From assembly GCA_963971285.1 (NCBI GenBank), contig OZ020263.1, forward strand, positions 5,642,001 through 5,706,000: DNA of 64,000 bases, given 5' to 3'. Positions 11,110 through 20,505 of the stretch are shown here, piece by piece. The position numbers and the translations under genes are program-made. The notes beneath the pieces are model-generated. The model worked only from the letters and a program-made list of their open reading frames with translations. It had not been told where the DNA came from and made no database searches. Every line of letters begins with the position of its first letter. Within the stretch, counting starts at the first letter, position 1. Origin of the DNA: Astropecten irregularis. Lineage: Eukaryota > Echinodermata > Asteroidea > Paxillosida > Astropectinidae.

Positions 11110-11358
11110 ACAGAACAAAAACAAAGGGTTTTCGCTGACGCGGAAAACCCCAAAAAACACAACAAAAGCAATACCTTTTCCGTTGAGCACGGAAAAGCCA
11201 AAAAAAAGAAAGAACAAAAGCAATACCTTTTCCGTTGAACACGGAAAAGCCGAAGAAAAAAAAGAACAAAAACAATACCTTTTCCGATTCAAATCGGAAA
11301 AGCCAAAAATCAGAACAAAAACAATAACTTTTCCGATTGAAATCGAAAAAGCCAAATA
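11110..11358 (+). repeat. Array of five small hairpins sharing TTTTCCG arms
   Basis: Units of about 50-60 bp consist of an A-rich linker (AACAAAAACAATA) and a hairpin. Four carry CTTTTCCG...CGGAAAAG-type arms around loops TTGAGCA, TTGAACA, ATTCAAAT and ATTGAAAT. In the last two the loop edge also pairs (GATT...AATC). The first unit is a diverged TTTTCGC...GCGGAAAA form. Long reading frames across this stretch are low-complexity artefacts. Confidence 0.8.
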
Positions 11359-11450
11359 TTAGTTTTGTGGATAGCGAAGAAGATGCGTCCTTGAATGTTA
11401 CATGGCCCTTAGCCATGGATGATAATGTATTATCTGTCATTATTAAAAAG

Positions 11451-11843
11451 GTCACTGTGGAAGTTCACCAATAATAAACTTGAGTGATAGCGGCGGAACA
11501 CAAACAATAACCTACAGGCGACCACTTGACTCTAATTCCGTTGAATGTCTGTACCTCATCACGGCTGCGGAAGGACATCGGGTATTCCTTCACCTTTTTC
11601 GCATACCCCAGAGGTTCTTCACAGTGAATTTGATGATTGGCGTAGGTCATGACCCCTTCAAGCGATCCACGGAGCTCCTGCGGGTCACATCTTCAGCCAT
11701 TCGGTCGACTCCCTACCAGCAGACCGTGAAGTCGTCAGGAAACAGCGTGTGGATCGCTCTTAATTACACGGATGCAGTACCTTTGAAATTCTCCTTGATT
11801 AACTTTAATGGCGTTATCGAGTTGACACAGTTTAATCAGTCAG
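11451..11843 (+). CDS. CUB-domain exon, block 3
   Basis: A 393-nt phase-1 exon with donor G|GTAAGC. It begins HCGSSPIINLSDSGG and contains VECLYLITAAEGHRVFLHLF and VWIALNYTD, a diverged CUB-like fold matching the CUB exons of blocks 1 and 2. The acceptor AAAAAG is weak, with no good pyrimidine tract, so the exact start is less sure. It is followed in phase by two LDLa exons, repeating the block order. Confidence 0.65.
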
Positions 11844-12103
11844 GTAAGCACGTTACACTTGGTCGAGGATTAGGGATGAGGGTCCCACGATACGAGGGCG
11901 CTTTTTGTTGAATAATGGGAATAATAAGAACAATGTGACCCTGCTAAAACGTGATGTGAACTACGTCAACAGTCTTCGAAACTGACTTTCTGCGGACTGT
12001 TTCCTTACGGCAACAGGATGCTCAAGCTGACGCAAGAAAATTGGCTCCGATTCGCAAATTCTCATGAAATGTGAACCGGACTTCACTGTAACTTTGTTCC
12101 CAG

Positions 12104-12211
12104 GTTGTCTTGACAACGAGCACGCATGCGCTCCAGGAGTGTGCATACGCGGATCATCTGTGTGTGACGGCTATATTGACTGTTTGGACTTCTCAGACGA
12201 AATCGGCTGCT
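12104..12211 (+). CDS. LDL-receptor class A exon, block 3 (first)
   Basis: A 108-nt phase-1 exon between CCCAG and GTAAGT. It encodes GCLDNEHACAPGVCIRG, then SVCDGYIDCLDFSDEIGC: six cysteines and the SDE calcium motif. This is a clean LDLa module. Confidence 0.88.
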
Positions 12212-12662
12212 GTAAGTCATTTAATTTTATGGAGAAAACAATATAAAAAAATAAATAAATTAAACAATTATCAAACACACGCTGAATAATCGAAAGAATT
12301 GAATTTCCGCTTAGCTTGAAGAGCTTCAAGAAATCAGAAAGAAGAGTTGTAGCTCCTGGCATTGGAGTGTGGCGCGCTCGCATCAATATAAATTAAAGGT
12401 CAAATGTCAATTATCAAAATGTAGGTCATTATGTGGAAGGCTGAGTGTTGATTTGGCTCTGCATGTTTCATTTGTTTGGAGTTCGCCCTATTTAACAAAT
12501 GTGAACGAAGAATACATACAAGCGTGTTTCGAACCGACGTCCAGATTACTGTACCGATACTTTACCCTGTGCATTTTAGAAAAATTTGAACAATTCACTC
12601 CAATAATATTTTCTTGTAGTTAGTTGAAACACTTTGGTTTTGCTTTCCCTCTTTTCATTCAG

Positions 12663-12773
12663 CTACTTGTGCCTCAGACGAATACCATTGTCCATCGGCC
12701 GATACATGCATTACTGTGGGGAGCCTGTGTGAAGCACAGACTTATTCAGATTGCCAAGATATGTTGGTTTGTG
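12663..12773 (+). CDS. LDL-receptor class A exon, block 3 (second), diverged
   Basis: A 111-nt phase-1 exon, acceptor TTCAG, donor G|GTAGGT. It encodes TCASDEYHCPSADTCITVG, then LCEAQTYSDCQDMLVC. The six-cysteine spacing is kept, but the acidic calcium cage (normally SDE near the end) is replaced by QDMLV, so calcium binding is doubtful. Confidence 0.75.
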
Positions 12774-13012
12774 GTAGGTATCTTCCTATGCATTCGGCTG
12801 AAGCTCTTTCCGGAAAGTGAGCTTCGGTTCCCGACCACTCCGTATCTTTGTTCTGTAGCAGCTGCATCGCTTACCATTAATGTGCTTTATGAAATTTGCC
12901 TCCACAGTCAATTGACGTTCCATCGAACACCAGTGCAAAAAAAATAAACTGTGCAATAAAAGTGCAATAAAATAAAAATACATAACTTCCAGCTTTCCGT
13001 GTTTTATTGCAG

Positions 13013-13387
13013 GCCCTTGCGGTCGTACGTCTATTGACCTTTCACACCACGGAACAGAAACATCGCGTTACTATGTGCTTTATTCACCTGTCTACCCTGC
13101 CTACAACGACGTGGGGTGCTCCTGGTCAGTGATGGCACCGACAGGATACCAGGTCATGGTGACAATTAACAAACTGGACCTTATCATAGCCGAGGTCGCT
13201 TTTGGCTGGGGTTCGGATCCTTCCGACGCAGAAACGGCTATCGGGCCGGTCCTGAAGCACCGCCACACTAGTGTACTGGCCGCAGTAGCTTCAAGAGAAA
13301 GGAATATGTGGATAAAGTTTACTTGTCCCTGTTTGGATTTTGGCATTTCTAATGGGTTTGCTTTCAACATATCGGCAAGAAAAACAG
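13013..13387 (+). CDS. CUB-domain exon, block 4
   Basis: A 375-nt phase-1 exon after TTGCAG with donor G|GTAAGG. It has the canonical CUB start CGRTSIDLS, then YSPVYPAYNDVGCSWSV, the P-x-Y-x-x-C-x-W signature. FKCPC-like cysteines follow in KFTCPCLDFG. This is the clearest CUB module of the window. Confidence 0.85.
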
Positions 13388-13713
13388 GTAAGGTTCTGCG
13401 AGAACTAAGAAACGGTAGAAACATGACTGAATATTCGCCTCGATGAAAATAACCTCTTTTCATTGGGAAGAGGTTGTAATTAAAGAGCATTCCAAAAGTC
13501 TTTTATTTGCGTTTATTTTAAAAAAGGCATGGCTGTCGCTTAGCTTGCTTTTCCTCGGTAACTTAAGTTAATATGTACAGCATCGGAGATATACTAATGT
13601 GAGTATAAGTCGACAGAAATATACATTCCCCGTCTACAAGTCTGTAGCGAAACCAACTTGAAGAATTTGGTTAAAGATTAGATTGAAATGCTATTCTGTG
13701 TTTTTATTTTCAG

Positions 13714-13812
13714 TGAACTGCGATGCTGGACAAATTGCGTGTGGAGAACCTGATTTGATTTGTATACAACCAAGAGCTACGGATTACTCGCGATGGTTCT
13801 TATGCGGCCTAG
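13714..13812 (+). CDS. Truncated LDLa-like exon, block 4
   Basis: A 99-nt phase-1 exon after TTTTCAG with donor G|GTAAGG. It encodes NCDAGQIACGEPDLICIQP and ends RWFLCGL. Only four cysteines are present, and the acidic C-terminal part of an LDLa module is missing. The host gene cannot be followed further: a LINE fragment and then the Polinton occupy the downstream sequence. The rest of the gene may lie beyond the window, or the gene may be cut here. Confidence 0.6.
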
Positions 13813-13849
13813 GTAAGGGAGATAGATATCAGTACTGGTCAAGTCCAAT

Positions 13850-14060
13850 CTTTGAAAAGGCTTGACAGCATCAGAGCTTTTTGCCTGAAATCCTATCTAT
13901 GAGGTCTCAACATGATTGTGTCAAAGCTGGCTAGAATCAATAAAACTATCTCTGGCAATGTTAGTTTATAAATGTATAAATGGTTTAGCCCCACTTTATC
14001 TGTGTGAATTACTATGTACCACTAGTTCAATGTCACGTATAGGTGCACTTGGTCATCATC
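13850..14060 (+). pseudogene. LINE reverse-transcriptase C-terminal fragment
   Basis: One frame reads LVYKCINGLAPLYLCELLC, the conserved segment after the thumb of CR1/L2/Jockey-type LINE reverse transcriptases (usual form YK-x-LNGLAP-x-YL-x-DLL). Only this scrap remains, with no full ORF or clear tail. Confidence 0.65.
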
Positions 14061-14342
14061 CGATAAAACCAGGTTACAAGGCAGTAGTAGGATAATGTAG
14101 GTTCTATTGCAAAATGAAAAATTGTGACATTCAGAACTATTATTTTACAATATTATTAGTATTATCAGTAGTGTGATTATACACCCCCATTTTTCCGCGT
14201 TATTTCTCAATATTCTTGGGAAATTGCAAAATGGGGAATTCTCCATTTATACCCCGGTCATTGAAAATTTTTGAAATGAAATCGAAAAAAATGAAATAAT
14301 AAAATAATATTATTTTTTATTATAATGAGAGAGAGAGAAAAC
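14061..14342. other. Non-coding; probable left end of the Polinton
   Basis: The base composition shifts to very AT-rich. The Polinton terminus probably lies near 14170 (AGTGTGATTATACACCC), but the matching right terminus is missing from the window, so a terminal inverted repeat cannot be shown. A (GA)n run lies at about 14327-14338. Confidence 0.35.
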
Positions 14343-15122
14343 ATGATGAAAGAAAACCTAAAACCAACATATTTTGTAACTCAAAATTTTGAAAAATATA
14401 ACGCCATTAACAAAAATGAGAATCATTATTACGGATTGTTTGAAAAGAAAAATTAAATCATCCGTCCGGCCATTAAAAATTCAATAAACGGAGTTGAAAA
14501 TGCATCATCAACCATCGCTTATAAACACGATAATAACGAATGTAATTTAGTATTTATAATGCCACCCAGCTTTTGCCTCGGCATTTATGTCAATTATAAA
14601 TTTCTTGAAACAAAAGTTTTAGAAAATGCAACGGGATATAAAATTTGTTACAGTTGGAACCAAAATGAGATGACAAAAGATTTTGATGATATAAGATCAC
14701 AAGTGATCAAATTTATTAAAAATGAAAAAGAAACTTTACCAAAAATAGCTACTAGCTTATTTACTAACATGGGTAAAGAATGTGTAAAACCAATTTATCT
14801 CGAACTAAACACCACCGACAATTCAACTAAAAGAATGTATATTAAACTTAAAACATACGGAAAAGGAAAATATATCAAACATTCTACTAAACTAATAAAC
14901 GAAAATAGAGAAACAATTTTAAACATAAACGAATACGTTAATAAACCGTGTAAAATTACTCCGTACGTTTTATGCAAGGATGTATACTGGGGAACTCACG
15001 GTAAAACAGATTATTGCGCTAGTATTAGGTTTGAAGTAGAACAAGCCATTATCGCTTTAAAAGATAATCACCCTATTGATATCGATACGGATTTAGCATT
15101 TGATATTGAAGACATTAACTAA
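14343..15122 (+). pseudogene. Polinton unknown gene with one in-frame stop
   Basis: From ATG 14343 a frame of 260 codons runs to 15122, interrupted only by TAA at 14454-14456. The open part from 14559 encodes 187 residues that are Lys/Asn/Ile-rich with no membrane segment. Near its end it has two Cys-containing strands (NKPCKITPYVLCKDVYWGTH) and an acidic tail. I do not recognise a family. It is the outermost left gene and transcribes toward the cluster. The single nonsense codon suggests young decay. Confidence 0.55.
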
Positions 15123-15225
15123 AATAAATTTAAAAATGTTATAAAACTTAAATATTAATAAACCAACAAAAACACCTTGTCTAATTAGATAAGGTGTTTT
15201 AATTACGTTATTTTTTAAAAACTAA

Positions 15226-16473
15226 CTATTTTAAATGTTTTTGTAAATAAACTAAAATTAACCCCCCAATACCGATTAACATAGCCCAAACGTGACCGGC
15301 TAAAAATCCCACCCCTTTACTCAAAAGATTAAACAACCAACTGGCGATACTCCCTAAAATACCCGGTAAAGCAACTAATAATTTACCTCAATTTTTTTTA
15401 AAGTAAACTCGCTAAATTTTTTAAATGCTCTTCCATCCATTCTTTTACACCCCCCGATTTTGGTGGTGGCTTTGGATCGGGTGTTGGTGGTTTTGGAGTA
15501 ACCGCTGTGGCACCCCCACCCACAGCCGCAACCACACTACTTATAAGGGTACTTATAGCCAAACTAAAAGCGGCTAAAATACTAACAACCGTCACACCTT
15601 GTTCTTTAAACAATGCTCTAATTTTTTCTGCTAAGGTTCTATCGGAATTTAAAATACTTCTTATCGATTCATTAAATTTAGTATTATATTCTTTTAAAGA
15701 TTCATCGATCGTACCAATAGCCGAATTTTCAGCATCTATATTGTCATTAATGCTTGATAATTCATCGTTTAATTTTCTCTTTTTTTCATCGGGTAGGGTA
15801 TTGTCTTTTAATTTTTCTTCAATATCGGTACGATCGCTTTTAAATTTATTTAATCTAATTTTATGGTCTTCACGAGCACCATTTAACGTTGTCATTTTTT
15901 TAAGATAACCATTGAACTCTCTGGCTTCTTGTTCAAATCCTTCGCTTATAAGAATCTCATTGACTCTAACGATGCGATCTTCTTCGGTTAGATCTAGTAG
16001 CTCTTTTTGTATAGATGCGCTTACTTCTTCACTTACTTTTTTTTATAATCTTTAAGCCCAAGCTTATCTCTAATGAATTCTACACCATTTTTATTTTGAA
16101 TAGTATTTAAACTTAAAAACTTACTTGGATTACCTTTATACGTTAATCTAACTTTATAATCACTAAAAGCATAAAAAAGGCTACCTTTAGTACTTAAGGA
16201 AAATTCACCCGGGGTTATAAGGCCAGGGGTATATCCACTTTCTTCTTTTATAAATTTATAAAAGTCATCAACTTTTGCTTTAGTCAATTTTTGACGTTGT
16301 TGAGTAATATCAAGGTTGGTAAAGCTTGTTTCTTGTTGATTTGTCTCATCGTAGGTGGGATCCCAACTCATATCTTGTTGTTGATTTTCAAAATCTTCAT
16401 CATCTGGATCATACTCATAATCGTCAGGTTTATCAAAACCTTCCATCTGAATTTCTTCTCCTCCTTCAGCCAT
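15226..16473 (-). pseudogene. Polinton coiled-coil/membrane virion-type protein, two frameshifts
   Basis: Three open segments on the minus strand read as one gene. An acidic N-terminus starts MAEGGEEIQMEGFDKP (16473-16033), a coiled-coil middle is rich in K/E/D (16032-15500), and a hydrophobic stretch precedes a proline linker (TPKPPTPDPKPPPK) and a C-terminus with two membrane segments (15391-15226). The order of coiled coil, LFKEQGVTVVSILAAFSLAIS, proline linker and GVKEW is a conserved Polinton protein type of unproven role, presumably virion-associated. Frame breaks coincide with T8 runs at 16037-16044 and 15392-15399, so sequencing error or slippage is possible. Confidence 0.7.
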
Positions 16474-16495
16474 TTTTATTATTATACAATTTTTT

Positions 16496-16738
16496 TTAAT
16501 AAACTGTAGAATTAGTAATTATATTTGGTGGCAGTATACCCTGTGATACTAAGAATGATTGCGTGGCTATAGCGCCACCAACGGTTACCGACATTTTTGC
16601 GGTATCTTCAATATCTAACTTATCTAAATTAGCCGGTTTTATTTTTAAAAGCTTTTTACCTAACATCGTATAACCCACCGTTAACAAACTCAAAACAGCA
16701 CCGTGATAAAGATTATTAGCAATCGTTTTTGTGTCCAT
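16496..16738 (-). CDS. Polinton small hydrophobic protein
   Basis: An intact 80-residue frame beginning MDTKTIANNLYHGAVLSLL, with two hydrophobic segments (residues about 10-25 and 48-68) joined by a basic/acidic linker (LGKKLLKIKPANLDKLDIED). Small proteins with this start and layout recur in animal Polintons. A role at the virion membrane or vertex is only a guess. It lies 22 bases upstream (minus sense) of the coiled-coil gene. Confidence 0.65.
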   Translation of the reverse strand: MDTKTIANNLYHGAVLSLLTVGYTMLGKKLLKIKPANLDKLDIEDTAKMSVTVGGAIATQSFLVSQGILPPNIITNSTVY

Positions 16739-16786
16739 TTTAAATTAGCCAAAAAAATTATAATTTTTTTTTTTTTATCTTTTTTT

Positions 16787-17182
16787 TTATTCCATATCTT
16801 CCGGTCTAACTACTGAATCAGTTTTTGTTTTTTTAGTTTCTAAAATCATTGGGGCGGTAGTTATTTTTGTTTTCCGTTTGTAAAAATAAATCCCAGCAGT
16901 AACCACAACCGCTATTATACCTAGACCTAACACGTTTTTGTTATCGAATCTCGAATCCCGATGGGTGTCTTCCGGTTCAATTTCAGCATTTTGCATTTTA
17001 TATAATTGTTCTTTTATTTTTTTATTTCTTGCCGCTAATTTGTTACCTTGTTCAACTCTTTTTGGATTTTTTATTTTAGTTTTAGTTTTAGTCACTGTTG
17101 TTATCGGCTTGCTCGTCATTTCCATCGGTTGTCCCTTGGGCTTCTCCGTTTGGTTTTCCGTTTGATCTGTGGGGTTTTCCAT
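16787..17182 (-). CDS. Polinton single-pass membrane protein
   Basis: An intact 131-residue frame. A hydrophilic Lys/Thr-rich N-terminal half (TTVTKTKTKIKNPKRVEQGN) is followed by a basic region, one membrane segment (NVLGLGIIAVVVTAGIYFY, residues about 84-103) flanked by KRK, and a polar tail. This is a typical small virion or membrane protein of the cluster. No enzymatic motif is present. Confidence 0.55.
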   Translation of the reverse strand: MENPTDQTENQTEKPKGQPMEMTSKPITTVTKTKTKIKNPKRVEQGNKLAARNKKIKEQLYKMQNAEIEPEDTHRDSRFDNKNVLGLGIIAVVVTAGIYFYKRKTKITTAPMILETKKTKTDSVVRPEDME

Positions 17183-17216
17183 TTATAATAATAGGATTAA
17201 AATTATTTTTAAAAGT

Positions 17217-17682
17217 TAAATGTTTACTCGTTATCAATGTCATCATTAACGGTGATAAATAGAATCCGTAGTTGTAATAAATTTCACAAAGTACGTTACG
17301 TAGACCAATAGAAATAAATGGATCATCTTCAAGATCACTTGTAATCTTCTGAATCTAACTCCAGTTGGTAACCATCGGGTAAAGCTTGCGAAAGAATAGG
17401 TAGACTCACACCTAACGCTTTAGAATATAATCTAAATACACAAGAACCCATACTTTTTATCATTTCTTTACTCAGTTTAGCTTCATAATTTCTATACAAC
17501 TTTTCTAGTTTTTCGTTATCAAGTTTTTCAATCTCATCGACTGTATATTCTTTACCTAAATAATGTTTGGATTCACCGCTCGAGACAATCGCCAATAATC
17601 TATTTTTATGAAGAGATTCAGATGTTGTCTCTGGTGAGCTTGCTGTTGTTGCCAAGTCGTTTAATTTTACTATGCCACTCAT
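17217..17682 (-). pseudogene. Polinton conserved protein, frameshifted near its end
   Basis: Residues 1-115 (17682-17335) are open: a low-complexity Ser/Thr start, then IEKLDNEKLEKLYRNYEAKL and KSMGSCVFRLYSKALGV. A second frame immediately downstream (17340-17217) continues with an acidic DDPF segment and an LCEIYYNYGFYLSPL segment, the usual end of this Polinton family. A frameshift therefore lies at about 17335-17345. The function is unknown. It overlaps the small ORF 17618-17797. Confidence 0.6.
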
Positions 17683-17797
17683 TTATATTAACAAAATATT
17701 TTTTTAAGTAAGTTCTAATTGTTAAATAATCATAAGTTAAAAAACATAATAGTATCATTAAAATAGTTTTATTAAAAATATCTATAATTTCAATCAT
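17618..17797 (-). CDS. Short hydrophobic ORF in the Polinton cluster
   Basis: From ATG at 17797 a 59-codon frame encodes MIEIIDIFNKTILMILLCFL, then a basic segment (TIRTYLKKYF). One membrane segment is followed by a basic tail. It overlaps the start of the neighbouring gene by 65 bases in another frame. Small membrane ORFs are normal in Polinton clusters, but chance cannot be excluded. Confidence 0.35.
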   Translation of the reverse strand: MIEIIDIFNKTILMILLCFLTYDYLTIRTYLKKYFVNINEWHSKIKRLGNNSKLTRDNI

Positions 17798-17835
17798 TTA
17801 TAATAAAACAATTAAAAATAAAAAGCTAGTTATTT

Positions 17836-18140
17836 AACAAATTACAGCTAGCTATACAGCAAATTACAGCTAGCTATACAACTTACAGCTAGCTATATAG
17901 CAAATTACAGCTAGCTATACAGCAAATTACAGCTAGCTATACAGCAAATTACAGCTAGCTATACAGCAAATTACAGCTAGCTATACAGCAAATTACAGCT
18001 AGCTATACAGCAAATTACAGCTAGCTATACAGCAAATTACAGCTAGCTATACAGCAAATTACAACTAGCTATACAACAAATTACAACTAGCTATACAGCA
18101 AATTACAGCAAAATATCAACACATTACAGCTAGCTACAGC
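17836..18140 (-). repeat. 22-bp tandem repeat with AGCTAGCT core
   Basis: About 13 units of CAGCTAGCTATACAGCAAAT-type sequence (22 bp), nearly identical in the middle and diverged at both ends. Each unit holds the 8-bp palindrome AGCTAGCT. It fills the space between the conserved cluster gene and the 3' end of the ATPase, an otherwise compact region. It might act in replication or DNA packaging, or be a simple expansion. Confidence 0.9.
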
Positions 18141-18225
18141 AAAATTATTTATTTATATATAAACTTAAATTTAAAAAACTAGGCGGATCTGTTTTTATAA
18201 TCAATTTACTATACGGTACATTTTT

Positions 18226-18747
18226 TTAATGATTTTTAATGTTAACGATCTCTTCTACAGGAACCCCATCATTTTCATCTAAACACTGATCAAAACTCCT
18301 TTTATCTTTACAAGAAAATAACGCGACGAATTGAGTTTGTTCGCGGTAATCTTTCAAAGCAACAACTATGATTATCGTGCCGACCTGAATACGCTAGTTT
18401 TGTTAACTCACACTTTTCTCGTCGATATTTAATTTCTTGTAATGCGCTACAGTCGTCTATAATAAATAAAACGCTAATATCTTTTAATGCTTTTCGATAA
18501 ATACCTAAGGCTGTATTGAGGGTCACATTTTCAGAATCAATGTCACATAAAAAAAAACATTTTCATCTCCCCAAAGCCACAATCTATCTTTATACGTTTT
18601 ATTATTTCCTAAAGTGGGACAAATAATGACTATTTTTTCAAAGTTGTTTTTATACTCGTTTTCTAACAAGTCTAAAATAAATTTAGTTTTACCGCAATTT
18701 GTTCTTCCACAAATCAAGGCACAATGATGATTTTTAGGTAACTCCAT
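18226..18747 (-). pseudogene. Polinton A32-like DNA-packaging ATPase, broken
   Basis: The first segment (18747-18523) carries Walker A in CALICGRTNCGKTKF and a typical IVIICPTLGNN strand. The second (18526-18308) carries Walker B as VLFIIDDCSA, then LAYSGRH. A third frame (about 18370-18226) holds the C-terminus. This is the FtsK/HerA-superfamily packaging ATPase that pumps DNA into Polinton-type capsids. Two frame breaks are visible, one at the A9 run 18549-18557 and one at about 18375. It lies 3' of the MCP gene, as usual for the virion module. Confidence 0.8.
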
Positions 18748-18764
18748 ATTTTAAATAAACTATT

Positions 18765-19962
18765 TTAATATTGTACTCTACTAACATTTCCATTTTCGAT
18801 ATTGAGTTGCGCATCCATCACTATAAACACGTAACATTCTATGGGTGCTGCGGTTTCAGCCGTCTTCTTGATGTTTATTAAAATTCCACCGCCTTGTCCT
18901 ATCTTTCTACCTGAACCGTGACTCTTATTATCTTCATCACTTCTTATGTCTAACCATAAACCGTATTTATTTTTTAAATATTCACCGAGCGTCATAGAAT
19001 ATAAACCTAAATCTTTAGCGACCCCCGCACCAAATTCTGTGTTTGAGTCTCCAAAAACATTTTAATTTCATCCCAATGTTCGTTAGAATTTAAACCACCA
19101 TCAAACAACTGACTAGGTTTGCCTTCAATCGTCACCGTTGTATTCGTGATTTTGGGGTTATAAAACGAGTTTGGATCGCTGTTAGCTTCTTTAAACAAAA
19201 GTAAAACTCCTTTTAAACTCTTAATATTTTGAGAAATTTTAATGCTCCAAGCCACGTCCGATTTATAAAAATTGATAAAGTCACTTCTTTGTATCCTTTC
19301 GTAATAAAATTGCGTCCTTCCTTCAATTTTTGTTTTAATCATATCGGCGAGTTGTTTAGTTTCTAGAGTTTTATAATTTAGGGTTAAACTGGAAATTTTA
19401 TATTTAGCGTTTGCATCGCTCGAGTTGACAACCGATTGACTATCGTTAAATTTAAATTCGAAAGTAGGTTGATTATTTAACCCCGATGGATAAAACGGAT
19501 AATGTTCCGTTAACATTTCAAAATCTAGAGGAATGCAATATTTATTCGAATAAGCGTCTGCTATCGCTTTATCTTTTCCACCATTACTACCCGCATTACC
19601 ATCTGCCGCGCCTATTCTTAATTTAGTCACGTTTGCAAGTTCTAACCCTTGATCTTGTTTTTCTATAAACCGAGGTCTCCATGTATCTTTAAAATTATAA
19701 TAGACATCCGCATCGTCTAAAATAAAAATATCGTTGCCCCCTAAACTTGTTTGATTAAATTTCTGGCTAAATTTTGATATAAGGTTCTATTTTCATCGTC
19801 TTCCGATTCTAGCTCTATATCAAACTCTAATTTCGTCGAACCAGGAATGATAACATCGTCGGAAGCTAAACTCGGAAATTTAACGATTAATAAACCACCG
19901 GGTTTAACCTCTCTCGGAACCATATCTAACCTAATCGATTTTCGATTACCTTTCAAAGCCAT
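18765..19962 (-). pseudogene. Polinton major capsid protein (double jelly-roll), broken
   Basis: Three minus-strand segments in order: 19962-19741 with DDVIIPGSTKLEFDIEL and NRTLYQNLAR; 19740-19007, the bulk, with YCIPLDFEMLTEHYPFYPSG; and 18995-18765 with WLDIRSDEDN, SGRKIGQGGG and FIVMDAQLNIENG. These are hallmark strands of the Polinton/adintovirus MCP, about 400 residues and about the normal size. Frame breaks lie near 19745 and near 19010. The protein would form the hexagonal capsomers. No joined sequence is given. Confidence 0.82.
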
Positions 19963-20061
19963 AGATTTTTTTAAACATCCTGTTCGGATTTACTTTACTT
20001 CCGTATGTTTGCGCCAAACATTTTAAAATAAAAAAAAAATAAAAAAAATAATTAATAAAAA

Positions 20062-20490
20062 ATGGCTTCGATTGCGATGATGGTTGGTGGTGCTGTAGTA
20101 AATGCCTTAGCGTTTACAAGTTCAAACTTTTTATTTTCTAGTATAAATCAGGGTAATGCGGAACGAAAACGAAAAAGTCACGATCTCGCGTTAGAAGAAT
20201 TATCTGAGGCAAAAATAGAATACGAAAAAAGCAGAACAGCTTTATTAGATTACCTAAACGAAAGAATTAGAAAAGAAACGAGGGCTAAAAGTACTTTTCG
20301 AGATATTAACCAAGCGTTAATCGAATATAAAGAAGTGACCGGTAATGATTTAGAAATCTCTGAAGATTTCAGACACGAACCAAAATTGAGTGACTTTTAC
20401 TCACCGAGTGAAGAACAAAAAGATGCCGAGATTATTTTTATAATAGGTGGCACGGCGATCATAGGTTATTTAGTCTATAAATATATTTAA
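20062..20490 (+). CDS. Polinton protein with terminal membrane segments
   Basis: An intact 142-residue frame. It starts MASIAMMVGGAVVNALAF (hydrophobic), has a charged helical middle (EELSEAKIEYEKSRTALLDY, ERIRKETRAKSTFRDIN), a conserved-looking LSDFYSPSEEQ, and a C-terminal membrane segment (IIFIIGGTAIIGYLVY). Proteins of this shape sit directly before the integrase in animal Polintons. Here the gap is 15 bases, suggesting co-expression. The function is unknown. Confidence 0.65.
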   Translation: MASIAMMVGGAVVNALAFTSSNFLFSSINQGNAERKRKSHDLALEELSEAKIEYEKSRTALLDYLNERIRKETRAKSTFRDINQALIEYKEVTGNDLEISEDFRHEPKLSDFYSPSEEQKDAEIIFIIGGTAIIGYLVYKYI

Positions 20491-20505
20491 TTCTTCTAAT
20501 ATAAA

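Noticed and set aside
11014..11455. Four overlapping frames of about 75-127 residues on both strands
   Set aside because: They cover the A-rich linkers and TTTTCCG hairpins of a dispersed repeat; the peptides are low complexity.
17836..18140. Repeat array resembling CRISPR
   Set aside because: The units are directly adjacent with no unique spacers, inside a eukaryotic Polinton. It is a simple tandem repeat.
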